This document shows, in pieces, positions 48,251 through 62,006 of a DNA stretch of 64,000 nucleotides. Made by a program: the position numbers and the translations under genes. Below the pieces are notes generated by a model. The model worked only from the letters and a program-made list of their open reading frames with translations. It was not told the origin of the DNA and searched no databases. How positions within the stretch are numbered: the stretch's first letter is position 1; every line of letters begins with the position of its first letter. This DNA comes from Aquatica leii. Its lineage: Eukaryota; Arthropoda; Insecta; Coleoptera; Lampyridae. The stretch spans positions 81,286,520 to 81,350,519 of the forward strand of contig CM069432.1 in the NCBI GenBank assembly GCA_035610365.1. The letters are read 5' to 3'.

Positions 48251-51200
48251 GTACGTTGCCTGTATCGTATCCCTCCTTCAATAAAAAAGCTTATTAAAGA
48301 TGAGGGTTGTACATATGTTAAGGAATTTAGTATAAACGAAAGAAAACATTTACACAAGTATCCACTAGCAAATAGACAATTTCATAGTTACTACATATTC
48401 CAAGGACATACTGAATTTCAAACTAGGTGCGCCAGGTGTTTCTCTTGAAATATGATTACAAGAGGAATTTATGCATATAACTCTCGGTTGTATTATAAAA
48501 ATAAGGGTGACATAAAGTAAGTAACTCAGCTGTTGTAACACTTGGCCGTTTAAATAAAATTGAAAAATTATGTTAGGTTAATCAAAGAAAAAATGTGTTA
48601 ATGCAATGATTCTTACTAATTTGTTTAATTAACGTTTGTGATCAAAATAAACTAGCACGTGAATTGCTTATACCGAATGCTTTAAAGACGCGCGCGCAAC
48701 AAACTTAGACGTTTCTACAACAGCGAACAACAAACAACTGAATATCGGAATCGGTTATCCTCAACACACATTTGACACTGGGGATAATGAGTCGTTTAAA
48801 TCGTGGGATACACAAGACCACATATGGTACAAGAAAATTGGGTAGATACGTTCCGTAGGTGAAATTGTGATGTGATACCAATATGAATGTTGAACATTTT
48901 CTGAATAATTGCAAATAAATGTCATCTTTGACTTTCACTTTTTACATTAATTATAATGCAATATACATCAATACTGAATTATAACCATTGTTCGTGTGTT
49001 TTGAAATTTATTTTCTTATAAAAATTGAACATTACCGCAAACAAAATTCTAATTTTCGTAAAGAACTTATACTAAAGTTTTCGTTTTTATTAAGATTTAA
49101 ATAAAGTAGGATGACAAATATAAACAGATTCCAAGAAATCTAACCTGTCCAGCAAGAGTTTCGTAAGAAAAGTGGGCGTCGCATTTTGTAAGACTTTATT
49201 TAGAAAGATGTAGCTTTACGAATCCAATTGTTACGTGGTTAAATATATTTTTGGCTTTACGGCACCTGTGACATTGAATTTTATTTGGAAAAAAATGGTT
49301 TTTAAACCAATCCTAAACTTAAATATGTATACCAATGTGTATGAATATTGTAATAGTAGTTTCATAATTATTATGTATTTTACAAATATAAAATAGATCT
49401 TCGATAGTGATAGCAATAGTGACTGAACGAGATGTTTTAATACAAAATAAGTTTCTGGCTAAAAGTATAAATAGTATTAATTGACACACAAATAAAGGTC
49501 AAAATGCGCACATTTACAGGTCAACATTGTATTTAAGTTTATATCTTCATATTTGTGAAGAGAATACAATCAATATGTTACTAATATAAACAACATTCGT
49601 ACACAGTGTCATTTCGTATTGCCTTACAATGCAATTTTAATAAAATATTTTTATTTTCCTGCCTGTCTAACACATTCTCTAACAGATTCTTTTTAAAATC
49701 TTTTTTTCCTTGTTTTGTTTCGGTTAATTAGTTTGTATAGCAGCTTAAATATTTTGAGTAAAAAAAAACATGAAAAAATAGTGAAGTAGATGTAAAGTCT
49801 CATTCGTTTTACACGAGGTTTTACATGAGACGGCATCGGCAGTGTCCCGCCTATTTCGTGGTAATTCAAAAGTTGATTACTTGCAGTTATTTCTAATTTG
49901 ATTTAATTTCCTTCCCGTGTAATTTTTGTTGACATCTACCAAAAATCCACCTAATCAATAATTTCATTACTAATTTTAATAATAGCAAACCAAAACAAAA
50001 AAAAATAAAACCGTAAAAGATGAGAAACCGTACAAATCTATAAAAATGCATTAAATTGGTCATCAAAAGTAATTAATTGCTAGTGAAAAAAATATTAAAT
50101 GTACAAAAGAAGATAATAGTAGAAAACGAATCCTGCAGCAAATAGTCATCTAAACCGTTTGTCCAAACAACGCTTTTAGTAATTTGCGTAAGTAACCAAA
50201 AATTAAGCTAGTATATTAGTAGAAAGCTAATATTAAAAATTTAAAAAACGTATGTTTAAGAGAAAGACTAACTGTATTTAAAATAGAATACCAAAAATAT
50301 CTTTTGCATCTGAACAAAGTAATTACCCCACGTCAAAATAAAAACATCTTAGAAAGTAACGAAACAAGCTTTATTTAATTCTGGTATAAACCAACACTTG
50401 TATAAGCTCGTATTAACAAAAAAACAATCCACTTAACCATGCGTTAGTTTGAGTTAAATAATGTCGTATCAATTAGTCATAATTTTAATATTAATACAAC
50501 TATAGCTCAGACCATCAAGTGTAAAATCATATTAGTATAGATATTAGGATCATCTAATCCCACTTGGTTAGTACATTAAAGATTAATAAAATAAAAAGTG
50601 AAAGCTTTACAACTTTATCTATAAAGCACTTTTTAAACAAAGTATCTCGCAAAATATCCTTTAACCACTTTAAATCGTAGTAAACAATAAACAATTTCCA
50701 AATTAACTTAACTTTGAAATGTGCCTACGTAAGTTTACTTTATGTTACCTACTATTTAGAAATTTATAAATAAACTACTAATTCTATGAAATGCTCAGTG
50801 ACGAATCTTAGAATTTGTTAATAAATCACAATTTAGAATACAAAACAAATATAAAGAATTTTTTGAATCTAGGTACTCAATAATTAACTATAGGCAATGT
50901 CGTTTATAGTTATTTATTAATGTTACCTTCTAGTATCAGTATTTTAGTCGTACCATACGTTTATAAATTGTTACTCAATACCAATGGTTTGATTCATACA
51001 AATTTGAAACAAAATAAGTACATGACTAATGTTTTACAGATGCACAAGTTTAAATGATTAAACACAAGTTTCGTTAAAAAATAGCATTATTTAATTCCTG
51101 TACATCATTACATTCATTTTCACCATTCATGAAATCCCTTCAAGTTGTGCAATGTACAGTTAATATCGATAGATAGCCATAAACGCTAATGTGCATGACT

Positions 51201-51312
51201 TTATCTTTACAAATAAATCAATTTGGATTCGATTACACTATTATATACTTCCAGTAGACGCGATAAAAAATGACGTGGACGTTAAATTTGTACGTGCGAG
51301 TTTTTATATAAA
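48251..51312. other. Upstream or intergenic, no gene recognised
   Basis: 48640-48940 is locally richer in G+C and holds a minus-strand frame (48705-48938) without family features. The rest is AT-rich. Confidence 0.4.
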
Positions 51313-51805
51313 AATAATAGTTTAAAAAAACTAAAAAAACACGCTGTTATACCTAACCGAACTAAAAACTAGAAAATAATTTTGTAATTACAAAGAATTT
51401 ATAATACAGTAGCAGAAGGTCGAACAATCAATCATAATTTGTCACCTCAGAAGAAAATTATAATAACATTTAAGTTATTAAGTTATTAACAAAATAATTC
51501 AATTCAGAGTAAAAAACGTGGGACGCTTGATATATTAAATGTTACAATCATTCTATTGGCAACTATCTACGAGAGGATAGTTATGAAAATGTAGTACAAT
51601 GCACCCCACGCTTTTTACTGTGAATTGAATTATTCTGTTAAAAACTTAAATTTTATTATAATTTTCTTCTGAGGTGACAAATTATGATTGATTGTCCGAC
51701 CTTCTACTACTGGATTATAAACTCTTTGTAACTAAAAATTATTTTCTAGTTTTTAGTTTGGTTAGCTATAAAAGTGTGTTTTTTAGTTTTTTTAAACTAT
51801 TATTT
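51313..51805. mobile_element. Large foldback MITE
   Basis: Left arm 51313-51526 and right arm 51601-51805 are near-perfect reverse complements over about 200 bases (for example AATCAATCATAATTTGTCAC and its complement). A spacer of about 75 bases carries its own small hairpin (ACTATC..GATAGT). No coding capacity. Related to 35770-36090. Confidence 0.92.
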
Positions 51806-52084
51806 ATTTTTCATTTTTTAGTTCGATTTTTGTAATATCTATTTTAATTCATATTCGTTTCAATCGGTAAGACTTTGTAATTATAAATTTTTTGACCCTT
51901 CGTAATTTAATTCCTTCTTTATCGACTATAAATTCAAGGCCGTGTTGTTTATCAAATTTTGTTCCGTAGAATCAAAAATTGAAATTTCTGTCCTGATTAT
52001 TTTGTTGTAAATAAGAAGCCTTTTTCTGAATCACGGTTATTAATATATTATGAACATTATAAATAATAGTATCTGTTTATTAGA

Positions 52085-52240
52085 CTCGTCAGAAAGTGCA
52101 TACGCATAAAGAACAAACAAAACGAGAACGCAGCTATCTTGAAAAACAAGCAGTCCATAAACTGCTCGTCTGCGCAGTTCACGCGCTCTGTCTTTGTTAC
52201 TCTCATGCAGAAGATTCGTAAAGAAATTTATTAATCCTGA
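52085..52240. repeat. GC-richer block with hairpin core
   Basis: Contains CATAAACTGCTCGTCTGCGCAGTTC, similar to the core of the palindrome at 61.8 kb (CATAAACTCGCCGCTGCGCAG). Possibly a shared repeat. Confidence 0.4.
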
Positions 52241-52430
52241 CGATCCTAATCAGGATAATGGACATTTTTCATCGAATTATTGCATTGTCATCGGTCCTTG
52301 AGACGTGCGCATAGTTTCAATTTGATCAGACTTCTAGAAACAGGTGAAAACTAAGCTCAAAGATTCCGTTACATAGATACATACAACCCAAGCTTATAAA
52401 AGCGTGTTAAAAATTAATTTTAAACACTAG
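52240..52430 (+). repeat. Interspersed repeat, copy 2 of 2
   Basis: Homologous to 36590-36780. Both copies lie about 430-500 bases after a copy of the foldback MITE, which hints at one larger composite element. Confidence 0.6.
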
Positions 52431-55400
52431 CTATAAAAAATGTGTACACGAGAAACTTAACAAAAAAATAAAATTGTTTAGATTTAATTCTGGAATATAA
52501 TTAAAAAAAAAATGATTACGTGAACACATTGCAGATATCCAGACAACTCAATAGAATGAAAGTCTTACTAGAAGATTATACTTCATTTATTAAACCTTCT
52601 AAAATAAAAAAATAGTTTAAATGTATGATAAAACCGCAATTTGCAAAAAGTAATTACGGATATGTTTAAAATACCTGTGTGACACGGTCGCGAAAAACAA
52701 GAAAGTCAAATCTTTTGTTGTTATAAATTAATCAGTGATCTTTTGACGCTATGTATTCAATTATCAAATGATGTTAAATAACTAATAAAAAGTGTTTGTT
52801 GCACATTGATAGCTTTAGTAAAACTAAGTTTATTTCTGATGTTTGAAACAGCTGTGTATACTGATCGAACGATACTGTGACTCAAAAAGTGATGATTACA
52901 TTTTTTTTGTTTAAAACAAAAACATATACGTGGTCTTCATTCATTGCCAAACTAGTAACAATAACCTTCCGTAACATAACAAACACCTTTATAGTACTGT
53001 AACAGTACCTACCGAAGCAATAACAATTAAGTTTTATGGTAAGTATAAATAAATCACAATCATCCGTTAATTTCTTAAACGCTTGAGAAACGCTGTTACG
53101 ATCAATCAATAGTACGTCGATAATAGCTTCGTAACCTACTAGAACTTTTCCAACGGATATAGTAATAATGAATGTCATAAAATGAAGAAGTAGGTATGTG
53201 TAAAGCACAAAAAATTGTAATTTCTCTTAGTACATAAATTATATAATGAAATGTTCTACATATTTTTTTTAAATATTTTTTCAAGTAAATTAGTTTTTTT
53301 TTTAATTATTAAACCGGATTCAAGCGTTATTAAAAAACATTTTCCTGTATCATACGTTAACGAAGCAAAAATCTTTATAGAAAATATGTCTCAAAGAGTA
53401 GGTACAATATTTTTCAGAGTAATTCGGTGAACGTGTGTGTCTTGTAAATTTTTAATTTAATTTGAACTATTATGTTTTGAGCTGTCTCTAATGATTATTA
53501 ACAGTGGATATACTAAACGTCATTTATAGGAAAGAAATAACTTATTTGGTGCAGGCCTTCTTTATAAAACGCAAATATGTACTTCAAAAATGTAGAATGA
53601 ATTATAGCATTACGTGATATGTTTCTCTAAACAAATTTTAATAAACACCATTGCTATTAGAATATATCCTTAATGAAGCAGTTAAGAGAAGAGGTTAAAC
53701 TGAAGAATCAAAATACACATTGCCAAAATTCAAAAAAACTAAGTCGATACTATGAGAAATTTCATTTACACTTTCCATAAAACAACTTGAAACTACTACG
53801 TTTTTTTTATTATTTGAGGATTTAAAAAAGTTGATTTTTAATGTAATAATTTGTTATATTTTATTTATTTAATATTTGTTACGCTACTGCACAACATATT
53901 CATTAGACAAAAAAAAATTTTGTAAATAGTTTTTGTTACAGTTGATTCGGTTTTAATTCACTCGATTCGTGATACCAATTTCTAAATTTCGTGACAATTA
54001 AATATAATGCGTTCAGCAAAGTATTGAACATTTTACAAACTGTGAAGCAACCAGCGCTTTGCAATGTTCACAAAAAGAACATGAAGATTCGTGGTATAGG
54101 TACGTTAAATTATTAGTTTTATTTTCTGTAGATCTAACGAGAACAAAAAAAGTGTTGAATTTAATTTTTTTCTATTACAAGTTTTTCTCTGAAAAAATCC
54201 AATAGGACTCGTCATGACCAATGAGGTATAAATACCTCATAGGTCATGACATACGCTGTATAGATAAATACATACTAAAAACTACTAACTGTGTCTACAC
54301 CACAAATAAAAATAAATCTCTCGTTTACGTAAGCACGAGACACAAAATTAAGACAAATAATAAAACGCTTTTCGAAAAACATAAAATTGACACGAGATTC
54401 TGAATTCCAAAGAAGTGGTGGTAGGATCTGACTTGGTTGACAACTTGATTACGTAACTCCTTAGAAGGTAGATTTTCCAGTTGCGTGCTTTCAAGTTCTC
54501 AACGTCGGTCCTATTTGAAAATGAACAAAACTTAAAAACCCATTTATCGTAAATTCGTAAGACGAACCGAGAAATTATAAAATATATATTTTGATGCGTT
54601 AGAGAACCAATATGTAGGAGTTTGCGTTAAATATTAACGAACATAAACCAATATTGTAAAAACAAATTAAAAAAAAAACAATCACATCCATTAATGATTT
54701 ATCATACTGAAGTCTGACAAAAACCAATAAGATTTCTAGTACTCAACTTTTGAACTAATGACATTTCATTTTAATAGATCCCATTAGATTTGTGTATTTT
54801 TATCGGTAATTATATTGTTTCAAACAAGCCCTTATTTTAGATTCTTGTAGAAGAAGTCTTGCTGTATAGTGTAATTAAACCTTACGTTTTTACAACTTGA
54901 TTTTTTTCACTGATGCACAGCAAAACTATAAAATCAATGTCATCAAATTATTACTTGTCACTCATTGCTTGTCACGCATATTGTTCTGCAGTTTATAGTA
55001 AATACATATTAAAATAGTACTTTTGATAACTACAAAATAAAACTTATGGAATTATGAGTAAATCACATACTTCTAATAAACTTTTTTATGCTCTTAAAAG
55101 TATAACTAAGCACGTCGAATTACTTAATGTAATGTAAAGCAGATTAATAGTGTCTATCATAATTATCATTATAATCACAGAACCATAAACTTGTAGATCA
55201 ATATTTAAATTAAATACACATTACGTTTTCTAAAAAGTACTAAAACATTAAACCGCAATCTAGTTAGATATTATTGTATGAAAGCGCACGTTTTTATCAT
55301 CCGGCATCATAAAAACGATTTGATAAATTTTAAAACTTTAAAACATTGAGAAATTAAATTTGCATTGTATTTTATAGGAATCCAACGAATAGTCGGAATT

Positions 55401-56834
55401 CAATTTACATATAAAAAGAGATCGATTGATTTTGATTAACTTATAAGGACAGCGTCACGTAAAATAAAATTAGGCGTCAAGCCACACACTACTATAGTAG
55501 TCTCATAAACCGAAGTACTTAATGAGAATGTTGACCTATTTTATCTCCTGTATTTTTATGCCTTTGATACAAAATCTGCTTCATACATTTCATAAATACA
55601 AGTTGATTAGCAAATAACTACTTTGATTTCATTCATCAATGGTTTTAATTGAACCAGTGTATTTTAGTGGTTGATTTTAGACCAACGTTTTTGAGAAAAC
55701 TATAGAAAAGTTACTGTCGTTTTTTAATTCAAAGTAGTTATTTCTGTAAATATCATTTGAGTTACTGCATAACATTTTTCAATTAATGACGAATTAGAGA
55801 AAATTGCATTACCTTAATAGAAAATGAAAGTGAAAAATCATTCATTGAAAAAATCTTAATAATAGTAATAATAAAGACCGCTGTTCGAATGTAACTACAT
55901 AATATGTGTGAGATGAAAATAGTGTGCAATACAACCCACAAAGAGCTACCTCTTGCCTTTTTAGACAAACCGTAGGTTCATATTAATTTAAATAATCTCA
56001 ATACGTCATTTACAGGTTTCAAGTGTAGCATTCTATATATTTGATGAAAAAAAAGTTTATTAAACCAATTTTTCTATAGTTACTGTATTTTAAAGTTATA
56101 TATGTACAAGAAAGGATGATTCCGAATGCAACTTAAATGTGGTTTTACTTTCACTTATGTTAAAACATTTTTAATTAATTCAATTCTACCGTGCACCAAG
56201 TAACGTGAATCAAACCTAATTCATTAAAAAATATTTATGTAATTTATTAATGATTATAGTTCGTTATTGCTGTCAATTTTTCAAGTATTTAAATTTCTGT
56301 TTATTTTATTATCTAGTTACAGTCACCGATATTATATCATATAATATTGCGTAAATGAAAGTGCTAGAATCCTTGGGTAAATCAAAAAAGGAAACAGGTT
56401 TATTCTGTTAATGGTATTAAATTATTGTTACATAGGAAGCTAGATTCAATCATGTTTAATAACGACAAAGTGAAAAAGTATGCTCTTACAATTACCAATA
56501 ATATGATTAGGTTTGGATAAAGCTTTCAAAGGGTGAATTTACCAAAATCGTATGCAAAGATAAATTGTTTGCTTTAAAAGATTTATCAAATAATTATTTT
56601 AATTTTTAGTTACTTCAAACGCGCGATTTAACTGTTTCCAGAATTCCACTAATGGAATTATTGTTCGCGTATCTGCAACATATAAAAAAAGTAAAAGCTC
56701 TTGAATAAAATTTATTTATGAGCAATTTATAATCAGAAATCACGAGTAGTTTATACATAATAAAGAATATTTTTAAAATGCTACCAGCCTAATTATTCTC
56801 ATCATAATAAACACAGCTATCAAACCTTATTTCA
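52431..56834. other. Upstream or intergenic, no gene recognised
   Basis: AT-rich. A short palindrome around GAGGTATAAATACCTC is near 54221. Open frames here have no recognisable features. Confidence 0.5.
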
Positions 56835-56842
56835 GACACAAT

Positions 56843-57737
56843 CAGTGGCGGCTGGTGGCAATCATACCAGAGGGTCATTTTTAAAATATTCAAAAAACGC
56901 AACTAGCACAAAAAGTAAAAAATAAACTCTTTTGCATTAAATCGATTAATATTTAAGATCTATTCATCTATCTTTACAATTAGCAAAATGATCGATCGAG
57001 TTTTTCATGTGATCCGCAGTGCTTTTTCACTTTTTCTTTTAAATGTATTAAATCGGTAACACCATTTTTACACCATAATGTATCGTGTGACAATAGTAAA
57101 CATACAGAACAGTAAAATCTATTAGTTTCTTTACATCTACAAATCTAATCTGATAACTCATATATAGATTCTTTGTATTACCGCCATTATAAAACAAAAA
57201 CGGTAATGTTTACTTAAACACAATTAATTGTCTTTTAACTTGTAAAAGTCATTGACATTCGTTACAAATGAATATTATCAAACAACTAAAAAATCAAGTG
57301 CAAAGTTTGTCGTATGTGATAAAAAATGTGCATTGCAGCATCTTTGTTTTACAAACAGGTGTTCCGGAGATAATAATACATGATGTAAGGTGACGTAAGC
57401 ATTACACTGAGTACGTGAAAAATTGAACCCGGCTGACAACCGGAGAAAGCATTTATAATTCGCATGAAATTGTATTATGCGTGTTTCACTCTTGACTACA
57501 ATAACGATCATTTACGATTAGGCTACATTATATAATACACACGGACTATAAAACACAACAGCCTCGGATAAATTCGTTTATTTTCGCATCTGTTGCGCTT
57601 ACAATGAAAATTGAAATTCAAACGCTGATAATTTGATATAAGGGCAAATTTTCTGTAATTTTAAAGTAAATAAAATACATTTCTTATTGATTTTAGAGGG
57701 TCATTATCCTAATGACCTAATAGAGAAACCGCCACTG
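56843..57737. mobile_element. Non-autonomous hAT element
   Basis: An 895-bp element with a perfect 8-bp duplication GACACAAT (56835-56842 and 57738-57745). Terminal inverted repeats start CAGTGGCGGCTGGTG and, reversed, CAGTGGCGGTTTCTC. A GAGGGTCATt block recurs just inside both ends in inverted orientation. The minus frame 57278-57511 is not a recognisable transposase. Confidence 0.92.
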
Positions 57738-57745
57738 GACACAAT

Positions 57746-60700
57746 AATACAATACCAAAATATATCTCGTATTCTTAAACAAGTACCAAAAGAACCAACA
57801 AATACACAAAATCGGCATTACATTAACTTAAAAAAATATAAGTCATTTCTAAACAAATAATGTATTTTATAAAATATAAGCTAAAATAAATCACTATTGG
57901 TCTTTTAAAACTGTTTTGAGAAAATATTTCTATCTCTACAGTCTCAAACCGACAAATTTTTCATTAAAATGGCAACAAAAAAAGTAACTGATTGAAATAA
58001 TACTAGTTGATATAACGTCGTATAAATATAAATACATACTTTTGTTTCTTGTGTTTATACAATCCCTTCATCTAAACAAACGTTATTATCCGACCAAAGA
58101 AGATAGTGATAGACGAAGTTGATGTAATAGAATGAAGACTTGCAATAACATAAAAAGTTGGAGTAAAATACATATATGCCAATGAGAATGTGATATATCA
58201 GCATTATCACTAATCAAATCAAATGAACAGTTAGAGTGAATATTACACGGCGGCGACAATGACATTGAATTTTCTAATTATACAACGATTATACTATGTA
58301 TAGATAAACTGTCTCAAGTGTCTCGTCCTGCTAGTAAGACTTTAAGGACATTAATAATGAAAATAATGTATGCTTGAATGTTTGATGGTCGTGTTTGGGA
58401 TGAATAGCCCCTGCATAACTAGAACCAAAATCTCTAATGTAGTTTTCAGTGTTTTAATATCACATAAAACGCTGGATAATTTGTAACATTTTTTCATGAT
58501 AAAGTTAACACAAATGTAAAATGAGAATAAAGTAATCGCTAACTTGTGGTGTGTATATATTATCTTCCCAAGACTTTGTTATCAAGGTTTACCAAATTCA
58601 ACACGTAATCTTGTGTAGTATAGGTACATCATTTTTACAAACTAACCCAAACTAATCGGTACTTACTTAAGAAAATGTGCCATACTTTCAATCTATTCCA
58701 ACACCCCAAATTAGAATGACTAGCAAAATAAATTAGAATAGCGAATTGATTCTTTTTAAAAGTAAAGTTTTGCAATTTCCAGTATTCATTAACATAGATA
58801 TATCAATATTTCCACGGCCCACATAAAACATTCATAATGTTGGACAATTCTGTTAAGTTACCTAATAATTTCCGGAACATTTAACCAAGTTTTCTCGAGT
58901 GTTTTCTATTCATCACTATAAAAAATAATATTAAACATATGTAGTAATAGTGGTAACTAAACGAACTAAGGGTTAATTAGGTGATTCATTTATCATGCTT
59001 ATTGTGAGAAAAATGCAATTATTGTCATGTTACCACATACATTAAACTACTGTGAAATGACTACTTGAATTTTAGAACAAAAATACATGTTTAAATTTCA
59101 ACTAAACGAAATATAAAAACAATCACTTTCACAAACAGAACAGGATGTTGCACATTTTTTTTAAATGATAATATTTTATTTTCGTGACAGTATTTGTAAG
59201 CATAGAAAAGTTTAGAAAAATATCAATATGAATTTCGGATGTAATTATTTTCTTTGCACATATATTACACGCTACGTATTTGTAAAAAAATGCAAAAAAT
59301 TATAAACTTCAAAACATTTAAGTAATACGAAAACACTGAATTAGACAATTGAAATATAAAACAATAGTCTCTGTAACTCATAAAAGAACAACAAAATTAG
59401 ATGTAATTGTTGTCCTTCGTTATAAATAACATTAAGTAACTAATAAAAAAATATGTTCCGTCAGTATAATAAAATTATATAAACACCAATAATTCACTGT
59501 AGTAAAACCGAAATGTATTACTTTGATGACGCAAATTTAAAAACATGTTAAGTTAGCAAATCACTTTTGAAAAAACAATGACCATGTAGTATATTACTTT
59601 AATGCTTTTTAGATACTGGATGCAAACGCCCAACTTTCTTTACAAAAAATTGAATAAAACCAATTAAAAGACGAGTGGCTATTAAATCTTCTAAGTTATA
59701 AGTATAAAAACCAATCCAGAAACTAGTATGATAGTCCAGTATTAAACTCTTCTTTGAACTTTAACACAAACACAGTTTCTGATTTGTGCACATGAAATCG
59801 TGTTCACAAAAATATCATATAACGCGAGTCACTGATCAGTCTTTTTCAAATTATTACTACTATTTTTTGCAATACTAGATCATTTTCTTTTAGTTACCAC
59901 ACGGAAAAAAAGGTTATGCGGAATTGATATGTATCATGCAAAAGGCTGTTGGTTTTGAGTCAAGCCGATGTACGCTTGAATTAAACTTCTATTTTATTAG
60001 ATTGTCGCTGTAATTGCATTGCAATAAGAGATTTAGTTTAAATTTTAGTACATTTACGTTGAATGTTATTTGAACGTGGATCAATTTTAGAAAAAAAGCA
60101 AATGCTTTAAATATGAAATCGTAATGATTAAATTCAGTATAATATTTCTCTCCGTGCACGCTTGTTTTTAAGACGGTAAGTTTGATTTACTAGTTGTTAG
60201 ACGTAACTCATCGGTAAGTGATTTATTTATCGTTCTAGAACGATAAGTACCTACAGAACAAGTAACGTGATAACAATTGGAAAGCAACTACTTTGAAAAA
60301 AAATTCTTAAGGAACTCAAATGTTTATATCGTTTATATCTTAGACAATATTAAGGACTTCAAATAATATTTTAATATTATTTTAAACAAGGCTCCACTTT
60401 GAGCAATGAACTACTTTACCAATATTAGAGACTTCGTTTGCTTAGTCCCAAAACATTGTCTTCGACCGGTACAAAACCCTTATTGTTCTTAATACTTAAT
60501 ATAGTACCAATATTTCACGATGACAATTTTTTATTCCGGTTGATTTACTACATTTACTTAAATAACAATTGTGGAAACGCATTCGTGAAGAGACTAATGT
60601 ACACATACTTTGTAAGTACAAGTCCACGTACAAAGCACCTACAAGAAAACCAAAACAGAACCAAACGTCTCGGAATGCACGTAGCAAACAGGTACAAAAT

Positions 60701-61320
60701 GCAAACCGATATGAAGACTTCATCTATGCCTAATAACTTCCAAATTTTTAGAACAGCGGAAAGGCGTAGATAAGTAGATACCAGCAAGAATGTATACGAG
60801 AAAAAATATTATTGTTAAGTTTTGCTAAAGAAAGAAGACAAGCGAAAACTTTCAAAGCGCTTTCATGAATGGAACAAAAACTGACAAAGTATGTTATTAT
60901 GGCTCAGGTAAAATTACGGTAGAGCAAAGTAATATAAGTTTGACACGTTGAAAGACTCGAAACATTTGCTGAAGCTCACGATCTATGTTGGTACTAAACT
61001 ATTATCGAGAGTTGAGTATGTGAACGTTTTTACACATCTACCAACATAGACAAATTAACAATAATAACAACAAATTCTATTTCAAAATAGTAGAGCAACA
61101 TACCATTGGGAATCTGTTTTGTACTCAAAAGTCTTAAAACCTCACTAAAACGGAGATACATAAAAGTAGAATAATGATTCTATCTGATTTTCTACGTCTT
61201 CGTCAAAGAACTATATAACATTGAAATGCTGTTTATTTTTATGTGAGAAAGCGATAAAAGGGTAGAATAATTGTAAAAAAAAAATAATGCGCGGAAGAAC
61301 GAAAGGTCAGAAATTAGTTT
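57746..61320. other. Upstream or intergenic, no gene recognised
   Basis: Overlapping frames on both strands at 60438-60787 have no domain features. The rest is AT-rich. Confidence 0.45.
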
Positions 61321-62006
61321 CTCTATTTCGACATAAGAATTATCGATTCTTACACTAAAATCCGTGTAAGAATAAGCAAATTCTTACACGAAATTTAGTA
61401 ATATTAGTTTTTTCAAAGTTGGTATCTCTGCATCGTAAGTTGACGTTACATGAAAAAGAAATCAAAATTATTGGAACTTAACAATTGAAATTCAAATTCT
61501 GATGCCAAGATCAAATAAAAACGTCTTATTAATACAAAGTTATTTACTTATAAAGGTATAAAGAGACAATTTTGTATGAGATTTTAGGTTAACACATAAA
61601 TTTCAATATGTCAAAGTGTATATAGTTGTTGCCAGTTCAATAAAATAAAAAAGCGTCCCAATGTTGTTTTAAAATTAAAATTATACGAAAAATTTTAAAT
61701 ATTGTATCGAAATAGAGAAAATAGTATAAAGCACACGTCATAGAATACGTTTCAATCACTCGACCGCTTCATAAACTCGCCGCTGCGCAGCTCGTGTATG
61801 AAACCCGGTCTCGTGCTTGAAGCGCGTTCATTCTGTAACTTGTGTTTTAATATACTATTCTCTATTTCGACATAAGAATTAGCGATTCTTACACGAGAAT
61901 CCCTGTAAGAATTAGTTAATTCTTACACGAATTTTAGTAATGTTAGTTTTTTCAAATTGGTATCTCTGGATCGTAAGTTGACGTTACATGAAAAAGAAAT
62001 AAAAAC
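61321..62006. repeat. Direct repeats flanking a long palindrome
   Basis: Units 61321-61467 and 61860-62006 are about 147 bases each and nearly identical, starting CTCTATTTCGACATAAGAAT and ending GTTACATGAAAAAGAAAT. Between them, 61704-61872 is a palindrome with outer ends TATCGAAATAGAG and CTCTATTTCGACA and a GC-rich core (CGCTGCGCAGC). Each unit contains the motif TTCTTACAC twice and its complement once. Confidence 0.85.

Noticed and set aside
48705..48938. Minus-strand frame upstream of exon 1 as an upstream coding exon of shot
   Set aside because: No family similarity and an in-frame stop precedes the MSTQ start; it may at most be untranslated.
60438..60787. Overlapping frames on both strands as a gene
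   Set aside because: Mutually overlapping, no domain, no splice support; probably chance.
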